Assembly: GCF_030247185.1 (NCBI RefSeq)
Contig: NC_080570.1
Coordinates: 127,216,650-127,280,649, forward strand
DNA length: 64,000 nt
Direction of reading: 5' to 3'
From: Malaya genurostris
Lineage: Eukaryota; Arthropoda; Insecta; Diptera; Culicidae
Below, one piece after another: positions 11,873-22,291 of this stretch. Below the pieces are notes generated by a model that was not told where the DNA came from, did not search any database, and worked only from the letters and a program-made list of their open reading frames with translations. Both the position numbers and the translations under genes were made by a program. Within the stretch, counting starts at the first letter, position 1. Each line of letters begins with the position of its first letter.

Positions 11873-12010
11873 TAAGACAAGACCTGACAACTGGGGGGGA
11901 GGCTGCTTTTGTTCCAAAATGGACCAGTTTCTGATTGGCTAATTCTGATGTTGCTACAATGGGCGGATTGTGAAAAGAAAAAACTTTTGCAGGGTACGCG
12001 AGCAATGATG
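11873..12010. repeat. Relic end related to the 774-bp element at 16773-17546
   Basis: CTAAGACAAGACCTGACAAC resembles the inverse of the right end of the element at 16773-17546. The similarity continues inward through GGACCAGTTTCTGATTGG to TTTTGCAGGG. The opposite end was not found. It is probably an old truncated copy. Confidence 0.45.
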
Positions 12011-13451
12011 CCAAGTATGAAGAAAATCAGAAAACAAGTTTAATACAATGTATAATTTCAGCTCACCAAAGAAAATGAAAATTTTCAGAAAATGTTTAAC
12101 TTTTTTTTAATCTCATTTGTAATAAATGTTTATAGTGGCAGCACTGTGTAATTAAAATCAGCATCAAGCCGTTTTTATTTTTAGAGAATTAAAGTGTAAC
12201 ATAAAAAAGATTTGTTAAATTAGTGTAAACTCGAAAGTGTGTTTAGTTTTACGAGAAGAATGAACTGATGTGTTCCACACTGTGGTCGCACTGAGCATTT
12301 ATATCCAAACTTGAGTTTTTCTGGTTTCCGAAAGATCCAGTAATACGTCAACAATGGAATCGATTTTGAGTTCAACATGAGATATTTCGTGTTTTGTCAT
12401 CAAAGCTAAATTAATTGTTTTTAAGCATCAATATATAATTTCTTTTCATTTTTCATGTTTGTTTCAAATCAAAAACCGAGACTAAAAATTTAAATTTAAT
12501 AAATACTTCTTTCTTAGCATAAAGATATTAAAGACTCTGTAAATATGGCTACACTGTAGCCGAATCGTTGGTATTTATTTCACAGGGCGAAAATGACGAG
12601 AAGGATGATTCGCAAGGAAGAATAAGAAGCCAGTTGTCAAACGACTGTATCTGAATTGCATCCGAAAATACATTTCTGTTGTATTATTTTTAAGTAAAAA
12701 AAAAGATTTATCCATTTTAAACAGTTGATACTTCTCATTATTGACGACGAGCGATACTCTACTTCGCAGTGCCATGTGAAGGAACTAATAAATTCAGTTA
12801 TGTAAAACAACCCCGGGAGTAGATTCCAACAGAGGTCGGTGAAGTTTGTGATTCGATTGCACTTGGATGAAGCCCGTTTCCATCGGAACCCAGTCCGGGC
12901 CGTCTGAAGTGGTGGCATCCTCCCGGAGAACATCAGCCCGTTATATTGGCAAAATAACTGTTGCCCTTTGTCAAATCGACTTGCTCTCTACCGCTCTCTC
13001 TCTTTCCCTTTTTCAAGTGGTAACACAAAGGTCAATTTTGAAAGGCAGACAGACTGTTTGTTAACGTGCGGGTTATCCGAAATTCTAAGAAGGTTGGATG
13101 TTGCATGCAACCCAATTTATGAAATGGCTTCGTTCGCAAATGAAATCGGATAAAAAATCAGATAAAGTCCACTCATTATTGTACAGTTTCAAAAGCTTTC
13201 TTCCGAATCCTAGCCGGTTCTGAATAGAAATTCCGAAAGGACACAGATTCGAGCTTCCGAAATTTACCGCCACTAGGAGACCATGACTCGAAGCCTGCTA
13301 CGATCGGAGAGTCAACAGCACTGCCGACCGTCAATCGGCCAACGTCAAGTCGGATCCCATTCGTCTTTCACAATCCATCAAAAACAAAAATATTAATGAA
13401 GGTAAACTGCCAGCCTTAACTGCGAAGGATTACGACATCAAAAACAGTCGG

Positions 13452-13475
13452 CAGTCAGTCAGTCAGTCAGTCAGT
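13452..13475. repeat. (CAGT)n microsatellite
   Basis: Six perfect CAGT units. Confidence 0.9.
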
Positions 13476-13581
13476 GACTCGTTGAATCCACTTCCGAGGT
13501 TTGATCGACCGTTTTTAGTCGGTCCCAAAGGGTCTTCAAATATTGTCTAGCTTCGGAGCGAGTCTATCGGACGTTTGGGCG

Positions 13582-13618
13582 GACAGACAAACAGACAGAC
13601 AGACAGACAGGCAGGCAG
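13582..13618. repeat. (ACAG)n / (GCAG)n microsatellite
   Basis: Tetranucleotide array of ACAG units that changes to GCAG units at its end. Confidence 0.9.
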
Positions 13619-14234
13619 TTATCAGCTGGGACTGACCCTGCTCACGAGGAATTACCGACGCTCCGTCGTGATTGACAGTGACGGTGGAGGCGATTCATGT
13701 CCTATGTAGGAATGTTTGAATTGTTAAACGAAAAAAATATTCCACGAGTCTCCGCGTTCGTTTGATTCCAGCAAAAATAAACTTTACCAACCAAACCAAC
13801 CCGGATCAATTGGGAAGACACGGCTGAGGTGCCACGACGATAAGACGATAAGGTCTTAAGGATGTGTATGTGATTGCATTTGTCCGATTTGCATAAATTT
13901 GCCACCCGCTAGAAGGATGAAACAATGAATTCGACTCACTCGAGAAGCATTCGTTTGATGTTCGTAAGTGAAATAAAAAATGTCTGCGATAATGAGGAAG
14001 GAAGGAGGATTCCATTTTCTCGCTGTATTCCCATCAAACTTATCCGGAGAAATGGTAATGAAGCTTTGTTTTGATATCCAATTTGATCCGAGTAATGTAT
14101 TTTGGCACGGCTTGGCTTGGCTTTTAAGCCTAAGGCTTTTGATTTCATAATTTATCTTGAATACAAAGTTTCGTAAAAAATGTTGAACTGATTGTTTGAG
14201 CTGGGAATTTGTTTGTTTACACTGCCGACAAAAT

Positions 14235-14338
14235 GTGGTAAAAGGTAAAAGATAAAAGGTAAAACGGTAAAAAGTAAAACGGTAAAAGGTAAACGGTAAA
14301 AGGTAAAAGGTAAAAGGTGAAAGGTAAAAGGTAAGAGA
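14235..14338. repeat. Tandem GGTAAAA array
   Basis: About fourteen tandem units of 6-8 bp with the consensus GGTAAAA and variants AGATAAAA and CGGTAAAA. It produces an artefactual Phe-Tyr-Leu-Pro repeat frame on the minus strand. Confidence 0.95.
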
Positions 14339-15027
14339 TAAATTGTAGACCAAACAACAATTCATGATTAAATTATAGACAAAATTGAACAATTTTGACA
14401 ATGACACAAGACATGATTCACGCGTGGTCTATCAAAAACAATGCTGCCAAAAAGATACCAGAAAAAAATCACCCTTTAGTATCAAAAAGGAAAACTCATG
14501 ACGGCTGTGATTTTTAATGGGAATTTTCGCCTGAATTTTTCATGAGACTATCAGACTTATTAATTTGAGTTTGATTTTATGAAAATCTGATACAAGTTTA
14601 TTTGGCCCTAGAATCCTAGCCGGCCCTTGATCTAAAAACTAGAGAAATTTACTCATGAAATTTACATTTTTACTCTAAGCACTCTATCTTCGGAAACCGG
14701 AGGATGGGTCTGAATATGAATCGAGATATTCTCGTGGTAGCTGTTACGATTTCAACACGCTGGAAAAAGTTATGTTGATCGTTTTCAAATGATTTTATTC
14801 GTTCTGTACATTATAAAATGTCACTTGAAGGACCGTACTTAACCGATGTTATGGTGCAAAACGTTCAAAATAACTTCAACCGAACCGAAACAAATGCCGG
14901 AAATGACAATTGGTCAACATATCTTATAAAATTAAACATTATGAAAGAAAAGAAAATAGATTTATTTTCAAGCGGGATGTTGAAATAAGTTAGTTGAAAT
15001 TCTAATTGAAAGAAATCAATGTTATGT

Positions 15028-15345
15028 GACATTACATCTAATGGTTCTATATTTGTGAGTCTGTGTAACTCATTTGTACTAAACCAGGGAGGACGCTTCA
15101 AAATTATGTTTTAGAATTTTATTCTGAATCCTTTGGAGCGTTCTCTTCCTGGTGGAACAACAACTTGACCAAATTGGTACTGCATAAAGCATGGCTGGTC
15201 TGAAAATTTGTTCATAAATGAATAATCTGTTTTTTGGACAGAGCTTAGAATTTCTGTTTATAAGAGGATATAAACAGTTAATATATTTATTACACTTTGC
15301 CTGGATTCCTTCAATGTGATCCTTGAAAGTCATACGTTTAAGAAA
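15028..15345 (-). pseudogene. Jockey ORF2 C-terminal fragment (family of 35.35-39.3 kb)
   Basis: The minus strand reads MTFKDHIEGIQAKCNKYI and AMLYAVPIWSSCCSTRK, then shifts frame into KRPPWFSTNELHRLT and LDVMSHN. Each block matches the C-terminal part of ORF2 of the Jockey element at 35353-39313 nearly residue for residue. Only the region after the reverse transcriptase domain survives, with one frameshift near 15100. Confidence 0.85.
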
Positions 15346-15359
15346 AGAAGCATAGTGCG

Positions 15360-16190
15360 ATTAGTGCGTTTCTGTGGCATCAACATCAACGAACAATTCT
15401 AGCAGATATTGTAACCGCTGGCAATCCTCTACGGTACGAACTACGAGGTACAATTTTAAATCGTCTGCGTAGATCAATTTTGCAAAGCAAATAAGACATC
15501 GTTGAAAAACTGTGCGAAAAGTAATGGTCCCAAATTACTGCCTTGAGGAACTCCTGAATTGTTCGTTAATTGAGATGATGTGCAGTTATCCAACTTCACT
15601 CGCAATACCCTACCAGTCAGATACGAGTCTCTAACCAGGGCACAAGCTGCGCAGAGGATCCGAAACGATATAATTTTCAAGGAATTATTTTGTGGACAGT
15701 TTTGTCAAATGCTGCTTTTAGATCCGTGTAGACAACATCCATTTGAGTTACACTTATACCGTTTTCGTTTTAGAACCTACACGCGGGCGACTCTGACTCC
15801 GAGTAAAACGAACACGTGGTACGCGCCCTAAACAACAACTCATATAAAAATGAAAAAATAAACAAACTCGCATGGATGCGTGATGCGACCTGAGAGAATG
15901 TTCAGAGCGAAACTACGCGATTTGAGTCCGATCTAGAGCGACCTCAGGTTGCTAAAAAAAATTCATCAAAAGTTGTTTTGGATACTCTCGTGTTGCTCTG
16001 ATCAATAAACGAAACCGGTATTAGACGTGAATGATAACAGATTCATTTGAAATTATCTTCCTGGTATAAATCCATGTTGATCAAATAAAACGTATTCCTC
16101 GCTCGATTAAATATGGCACCACTTAAAATAATTTCAAAAAGTTTAGATGAAGCCGAGAGACTGGTAATCCCACGGTAATAAGCAACAAAA
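15360..16190 (-). pseudogene. LINE reverse transcriptase fragment (second family)
   Basis: In minus-strand order the sequence shows YRGITSLSASSKLFEIIL (about 16180-16100), then SGVPQGSNLGPLLF (about 15560), then LIYADDLKLYLVVR with the YADD catalytic motif (about 15460). These are palm motifs of a non-LTR reverse transcriptase distinct from the Jockey families here. The reading is interrupted by frameshifts and by an unrelated stretch at roughly 15760-16000. Clade is uncertain (I or related). Confidence 0.7.
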
Positions 16191-16546
16191 AAAGTACATC
16201 AACCCACCGAACAGCCCAGATCTTCGGCCAATTGAAAGGTATTGGGCAATTGTTAAGCGGCACTTTCGGAAGGAAGGTACAGTGTCCCAAAACATGCAGG
16301 AGCTCAACAAAACTGGACAGGTGCCATCAGGAAAGTCACAAAAGTAACTGTGCAGAATTTAATGAAGAATGTCAAGTCCAAAGTGCGAGCGTTGCACGGA
16401 AACTAGGATTTTCTTCAATATAATCAGTGAAATGCATAAAAATGTAATTTTTCTACAATATATCGAAAACTGATGTCAAAATATGTTTTTGTTTTCGCTT
16501 TTTTATTCAATAATCAATGTTGCTAACTACTTTTCGATACACTCCT
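16191..16546 (+). pseudogene. D37E transposase C-terminal fragment plus element end
   Basis: Forward translation gives NSPDLRPIERYWAIVKRHF, then EGTVSQNMQELNKTG, close to the C-terminus of the copy at 9672-10970 but on the opposite strand. It keeps the catalytic glutamate of RPIE. The element terminus follows at about 16520-16546 (TTGCTAACTACTTTTCGATA). The upstream three quarters of the gene are absent. Confidence 0.8.
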
Positions 16547-16772
16547 CATCCAGTTGATTTGTATACTTTCAAAAAATTCGATTATTTCTATTGCTAGTGA
16601 AATGCATTAAGAACTATCATTCCTTAATGAAGTACTACAGTTCACTCTTTTGAGCCGCTCGCAAACGGATTGCCCATCTCTAATTTGGATTCCACATAAT
16701 CCGAAAAATTAGCAACACTGACTAGATGGGTCAATGTTAGGCCGTATTTCTTTAAACATAACGACTTGCTAC

Positions 16773-17546
16773 CTAGGACAGGACCAGACAACTGGCTTCT
16801 TTTTCCAGAAAAATATTTCTCTTCTTATTCCGGTTGCTCCCTGCTGTAAATAATAAATGCCTCGCGATCACTGTTGCCAGTAGAGATAATTATTCATTCT
16901 GAAAACTTTCTCCCCTTATAACATGCAATTATTTATTATTTGAAAACACTTAGACAAATGTTATATCGGTCAAAAATATAGCTCTGGATTCATTTTGATC
17001 AGATGTTTGTTTTGAAGAAAACGTTTAGTTGAAACAGCTTAATAAAATTTTTCTAAAACACTCAATTTTGGGTAATTAATTTTTGCAGCTTTATTAACTA
17101 AAGTAGGTATTCAACATATTCTATTTGAGCAAAATAATAACATACAGAAGTATCCAAAGATTCGGTGCTATTCTCAACCAACATAATCAATATTCTTGTC
17201 CATATCACACTTCGTGATTTCAGGTTTTCTCTTTGTATCATATTGTGTATGTATATTTGTCCAGTGATTGTTAAATGTACTCGTATACTTTCCGCATTGA
17301 CAGGACTTAAAAACAAATTGAACTTAAATCCTATTGAAATTAATAATTTTGAAAAGATGACCCGAAAAATAAAATATCCAATATTAAGCTACATTGTTAC
17401 CGACGATACTGACAACACTTTTTCTACCACCCTGCAGTAATATTGGTTTCAACAACTTGTACTTGCTAATGTCAATTTCAACCAATCACGAGCTGGTCCG
17501 AAATTGGTCCTAAAAGTGGATTAACAATTGTCAGGTCCTGTCCTAG
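16773..17546. mobile_element. 774-bp non-autonomous hAT-like element with 8-bp TSD
   Basis: The left terminus is CTAGGACAGGACCAGACAAC and the right terminus is its inverse with two differences. The direct repeat CTTGCTAC flanks it at 16765-16772 and 17547-17554. The related, uninterrupted site exists in inverted orientation at about 9440-9460, which confirms the exact insertion. The interior shows no transposase. An 8-bp duplication points to the hAT superfamily, though the TIR lacks the usual CAG start. Confidence 0.8.
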
Positions 17547-17554
17547 CTTGCTAC

Positions 17555-17893
17555 TAGATTTTTTATCGTGACGTCACAAATGAACAAGCATTCATCCATG
17601 ACAGTTCAGTGGTACTGTTTGCAAACAAGCTTAAACAAAAATCGAAGAACAAATTCCAAACAATCATCTTTACACTTTGCAACTAATCACTTTTATTTAA
17701 TAAATTTAAAAAACAAACCGTATCCATTCGTGAACAAATGTTTTAAAACTCTATTTAGGCGATATGGGCCGTAAATGCTTTCATTCAATTTATCCACAGG
17801 CAAACAAAGAAATCTCTGTTTACAAACAGTACTACTGAACTGTCAAAATGTGTTCATCCGATTGAGGTTAGCAGTGACGGTAAAAAACCTAAC
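17555..17893. mobile_element. Palindromic MITE, copy B
   Basis: Inverted-orientation copy of the MITE at 9111-9447, with matching AGATTTTTTATCGTGACGTC and GCAGTGACGGTAAAAAACC ends. Together with 16191-16764 it forms the second copy of a larger unit shared with 9.1-9.97 kb. Confidence 0.6.
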
Positions 17894-17959
17894 GGTATCC
17901 GAATGTGGTTGACGGGTGTGGGACCGAAGTTTTTTGCTGTTGCACACATAAGAAAGTAA

Positions 17960-18222
17960 ACTTTCACCAACCTCATGGTGTCAAATTGCTGAACAGAGCC
18001 AATGTTGGCTCCACATGGGGGACCGACCGAAAGATTATCATACGGTGCTTGAATTTGAATAATTGATTGAACTTGATGATCCGAATCGAGGGAACTGGAA
18101 ATTGGTTCGTTCTCTGCAGCAAAAGATGCAGCCGTAAAAAAGGAAGGTGGGAGTAATTTTAAAATGGATGTGAGCCTTTGACACAGTCGGTTAGAGTGCG
18201 GGGTGGTTCCAGAACTTGACAT
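17960..18222 (-). CDS. Candidate host exon, unknown protein
   Basis: An ATG at 18222 in the context CCCAAAATGTC opens a minus-strand frame beginning MSSSGTTPHSNRLCQRL and running through QSIIQIQAPYDNLSVG. It then reaches QQFDTMRL, where TTG|GTGAAAGT could be a splice donor. A possible acceptor (TTTATATTCAG) lies just upstream near 18240. I recognise no domain. It sits in unique sequence between repeats, which favours host DNA, but exon status is a guess. Confidence 0.3.
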
Positions 18223-19093
18223 TTTGGGCGATAAGTTCACTGAATATAAAAGAATAAACTTGACTTTATCAGTCGTATTTCATTTGACGGTACGCTAAAC
18301 TCAAAATACTTTAATATGCTCTAATTCGTCTTGTGAGCTAGTGGAAGTGATTTTCAATGCCTACTGTTCCGGACACAGCCACAGGTTCAATGAAAAACTG
18401 TCATCATTAGAGATGGGAAATATCGAACAAAATCAGTTATCGATAATATCGATGTTTCACAGTGCGATATCGATATTATCGATAAATATCGATATTTTTA
18501 ACCTCGAAAATAAAATTTGAAAAAAAAAACAAGAAAGTATATTTGAAGGCCAAAAATAATTTTCGGTTCCCAGCCGAACAAATTACATTTTCAAAAATTT
18601 AAAATTTCCTCTTAGGAATACCAACATTTCAGCTAAATTTGGACTTAAGCGAGCCCTTCTATCCGTTATGGTGTTTCCCGCTGTTGAATTCACTCTTTCA
18701 GAAGCAACTGATGTTGCTGGAATAATCAAATGACGCTGTGCAATAAATTTCAACTCTTTGCATGCTGTGTAATTTTCCCAATAAGAGCAAATATCTGTTT
18801 TCTCTGGTGCAACTGGTTCTTGTAAATAATTATTCAAATGCACAATCGCCTGAGACGTGGTGTGCATTACATTTTGTGATGACTGAGTCAAAATTTTGTT
18901 CATAAAAGAATATTTTCCTAAAAAATCAAGAAAAGCGGTATAAAGAAATTGAAAATTTTTAATTTCTTCTTTGAGCTCCTGGCGAAGTTTCTCAGTAGCA
19001 GTATTGTAGTTTGTCTTTTGTAAAAAACCGTATTCTTTGATCCGCGGATCCAATATGATGCCTATCCTGCAAGAATTATTTTTACAATTTATA

Positions 19094-20018
19094 CAGGGTG
19101 ATTTTTTAAGAGCTTGAGAACTTTTTTAAACAATAAAACGCATAAAATTTGCAAAATCTCATCGGTTCTTTATTTTAAACGTTAGATTGGTACATGACAT
19201 TTACTTTTTGAAGATAATTTCATTTAAATGTTGACCGCGGCTGCGTCTTAGGTGGTCCATTCGGAAAATCCGCTTTTTTATCGACAAATTTTGTTCAGCG
19301 ATGAGGCTCATTTCTGGTTGAATGGCTACGTAAATAAGCAAAATTGCCGAATTTGGAGTGAAGAGCAACCAGAAGCCGTTCAAGAACTGCCCATGCATCC
19401 CGAAAAATGCACTGTTTGGTGTGGTTTGTACGCTGGTGGAATCATTGGACCGTATTTTTTCAAAGATGCTGTTGGACGCAACGTTACAGTGAATGGCGAT
19501 CGCTATCGTTCGATGCTAACAAACTTTTTGTTGCCAAAAATGGAAGAACTGAACTTGGTTGACATGTGGTTTCAACAAGATGGCGCTACATGCCACACAG
19601 CTCGCGATTCTATGGCCATTTTGAGGGAAAACTTCGGAGAACAATTCATCTCAAGAAATGGACCGGTAAGTTGGCCACCAAGATCATGCGATTTGACGCC
19701 TTTAGACTATTTTTTGTGGGGCTACGTCAAGTCTAAAGTCTACAGAAATAAGCCAGTAACTATTCCAGCTTTGGAAGACAACATTTCCGAAGAAATTCGG
19801 GCTATTCCGGCCGAAATGCTCGAAAAAGTTGCCCAAAATTGGACTTTCCGAATGGACCACCTAAGACGCAGCCGCGGTCAACATTTAAATGAAATTATCT
19901 TCAAAAAGTAAATGTCATGTACCAATCTAACGTTTAAAATAAAGAACCGATGAGATTTTGCAAATTTTATGCGTTTTATTGTTTAAAAAAGTTCTCAAGC
20001 TCTTAAAAAATCACCCTT
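19094..20018 (+). mobile_element. DD41D Tc1/mariner element, foldback derivative, copy 1
   Basis: The 925-bp element is flanked by TA at 19092-19093 and 20019-20020. Its TIRs are 174 bp long, far longer than usual for the group, because the left end is an inverted copy of the right end that includes the last roughly 20 codons of the transposase. It lies inside an intron of the hAT transposase gene. Copies at 54931-55855 and 60990-61914 have the same structure and length. Confidence 0.92.
19252..19911 (+). CDS. DD41D transposase catalytic domain, N-terminally truncated
   Basis: Open frame of 219 residues without a proper ATG at its start (it opens with GTG). It keeps the whole catalytic domain: DEAHFWLNGY with the first aspartate, WFQQDGATCHTA with the second, and CDLTPLDYFLWG with the third. 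There are 41 residues between the second and third aspartates, which fits the DD41D (rosa-like) group. The DNA-binding N-terminus (about 120 residues in relatives I remember) is missing, replaced at the foldback junction near 19267. The C-terminus RRSRGQHLNEIIFKK is intact. The protein could at most cleave or dimerise without specific DNA binding. Confidence 0.85.
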   Translation: MVHSENPLFYRQILFSDEAHFWLNGYVNKQNCRIWSEEQPEAVQELPMHPEKCTVWCGLYAGGIIGPYFFKDAVGRNVTVNGDRYRSMLTNFLLPKMEELNLVDMWFQQDGATCHTARDSMAILRENFGEQFISRNGPVSWPPRSCDLTPLDYFLWGYVKSKVYRNKPVTIPALEDNISEEIRAIPAEMLEKVAQNWTFRMDHLRRSRGQHLNEIIFKK

Positions 20019-22291
20019 TATAAAAATTTAAAAAAAAATAGAAAATAATTTCTCTTATTGATTGTAGTCAATTTACGCAGAAGCTGGACGATGCTCATAC
20101 TCTATCATACGCTTTAATGTCGACTCTCGAAGTTTTTGAAGAAGGCGAATTGCATCAACGTGCTCGATCTTGGCAGGTTTTTTTTTTCTTCTCAAGATTT
20201 CCCATCGACCTCTCCTCTTCTTGAAAGTCTTGTTTTTCATTCATATTTTCATTTTGTGTTGGACATAGTAACTCATCCAGCTCAGTAATAATTTGCTTTG
20301 TGGTTGGAATTATCAAGGAAATTGTTGCATATGAATCACCACTCAATTTTTGGGTAGCATCAGCGAATGGTTCCAGAATCGTTATAATCTGCGGAATTAA
20401 TTCTTCTTCGTTTGGCGAGAGAACAAGATTCGTCTTTCCACATTTTATCAACACTACAGCAATTGCGTCTGTGATTTCGGCAATGCTTTGGAGCATCATC
20501 AATGTCGAATTCCAACGAGTTGGTACAGATTGCACTAATTTTGTTTGGCTTTGCTTTCGTTTCGCCAACTCTTGTTCAAGAAGTCGATTAGCCAAAGAGC
20601 TATGGTGAAAAAATGATGAGATATGCTTTGTTTTTGCAATCACAGTGTGGGCTGAAATTTCTCCTCTAAAATCCATGCTATAGTCTTCTCTCTTCGATTT
20701 TACCCGTAGCAGGCGACACACAGCAACCATGTTGGCGGCACGATCAGTGACTCCACACACTACTGTGATTTTCGGGAATTTTTTCATAACTGTTACAATT
20801 AAATCTCTCAAATTTTCTGCTGTTGATCGCGAAGGCTCAGGAATCACAGCCAAAGTTACAACTTTTAGCACTCCATTGAAAAGAAAGTGAGCTGTTACAG
20901 TCAAGTAGCTCTGAGTTGTACGGCTAGTCCAACCGTCAAAGGTAATGGCAATAAATCTGTAAAAGAGGATGACATGTTAAACAAAAAACCTTAGGTATGA
21001 TTATTTTTCCAATCACAGGAATAATTGACTCACTTCGCCAACATCATGATTTCTGCAATATTTTCCATTGTTTTTTCGTAAGCTTGTTTCAGCAAAACGT
21101 CACGAAGAAACCGTCTGCTCGGCAAAGCATATCGCGGATCGAGTGTATGAATTAATTGAGAGAAACCGTAGTCATCGACGACACATAAAGGTTGTAGATC
21201 TCTAATAACGAACTGAGTAATAGCTTTGTCTATCTCGATTTTCCTTTGAGAATTGGAGTTATACGCCAATTTACTTCTTTTTATGTACTTTCTCATCGAA
21301 AGTTGTGTGTTGTTACGTTTTTTTGAAAACGCTTTTTGTCTACAATAAAATAATTTTAATTATCTATTATTTTTTCTCAAATACTTGCAGTCAATTTTTA
21401 CTTTTCTGATTCCTTGTCATGTTCCTTGCTGCTTGTGCTGGATTCCGTGATATTCAAATCCTGTGACTCAGCTTTCCGCAAGCGTTCGGAATGATAATAT
21501 TGTAGATGACTTTTAAGATTTGTTGTGTTTCCACTCCAAGGAATTTCTGTGCAACACCCTTTTATTGGGCATTTAACAACACAACAATTTTTTCTTTTAA
21601 TTTTCATGAAAAAGTCCCACACGACTGATCGCTTTCGGCGCTTTGGATAGAATCTGTTACATAAAAAAAAAAGTTCAGCATAAAAACAGCAAAAAATAAT
21701 AATTAACATGTAAATACTTTTCTTTGACTTCTGCACTATTGGCAACGTCGTCCAATTCTTGTAAATCAAAAGCCGACTGCCGTCAGAGACAGCGAAATTT
21801 TTCAAAGTTGTCTGTACTTTTTTTCCACACGACTTGTCGCTCAGCAGCGAAGGAGAATCTGAAAAAAATTGTCATACTGTCTCTAATTTCAGGAATACTT
21901 AAAAACTTTAGTGTTTATTTGCACTAAACTTGAGTACTTTTTGTTGGAGACATGCCCAAGGAGCACCGACGCGTCTTAAAGTTATCTTTATCAGGATCCC
22001 AAATAAACTTTGAATTATCTTAAAAACAGAAGAAAATCCATCCCTCTTCAACACATCTTAAAGATGGATTGTCGCATTTCCTCCCGTTTTAAGAAAATAT
22101 TTAGCGATCCCGATCAAAATACCTTGAAGACGTGTTGAATATTTCTTGGCGACGTGTGTGGATTACTTACGGTATTCTTCCGTTATTGTTTAATTCTATC
22201 GTTAAACTTAAAAGTTTCTGTTTGTTCGCTTGTTGCACTTTGCTCGCTCACTACTTAGTATACACGCTGCAAACAAAATACTCAATTTTAA

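Larger units (their letters stand above)
12011..14234. other. Mostly unique region, partly GC-richer
   Basis: No gene is recognised. The part from about 12800 to 13900 is GC-richer and resembles regulatory or intronic host DNA. Short tetranucleotide repeats in it are listed separately. Confidence 0.45.
18583..21809 (-). pseudogene. hAT transposase, multi-exon, probably decayed at 5' end
   Basis: Read on the minus strand, this is a hAT transposase. It has a BED-type zinc finger (SVVWDFFMK, Cys residues, then TNLKSHLQYYH; exon near 21402-21653), then a central exon (21034-21339), then the start of the RNase-H-like catalytic domain (FDGWTSRTTQSYLTVTAHFL, about 20850-20956), and finally the hATC dimerisation domain (about 18583-19066, with IIPATSVASERV and LSPNLAEMLVFL). 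Introns with GT...AG borders fit at 21654-21717, 21340-21401, 20957-21033 and 19067-20076; joining them keeps frame. The last intron holds the DD41D element; without it the intron would be about 83 bp. A stop in the presumed first exon near 21780 argues for decay. Confidence 0.8.

Noticed and set aside
13856..14407. 183-codon minus-strand frame with Phe-Tyr-Leu-Pro repeats
   Set aside because: It is produced by the GGTAAAA tandem array; the remainder has no domain and AT-driven composition.
19201..19398. Minus-strand 65-codon frame repeated at the DD41D copies
   Set aside because: It arises from the inverted repeat: the C-terminal codons of the transposase read in the foldback arm, joined to antisense of the gene.
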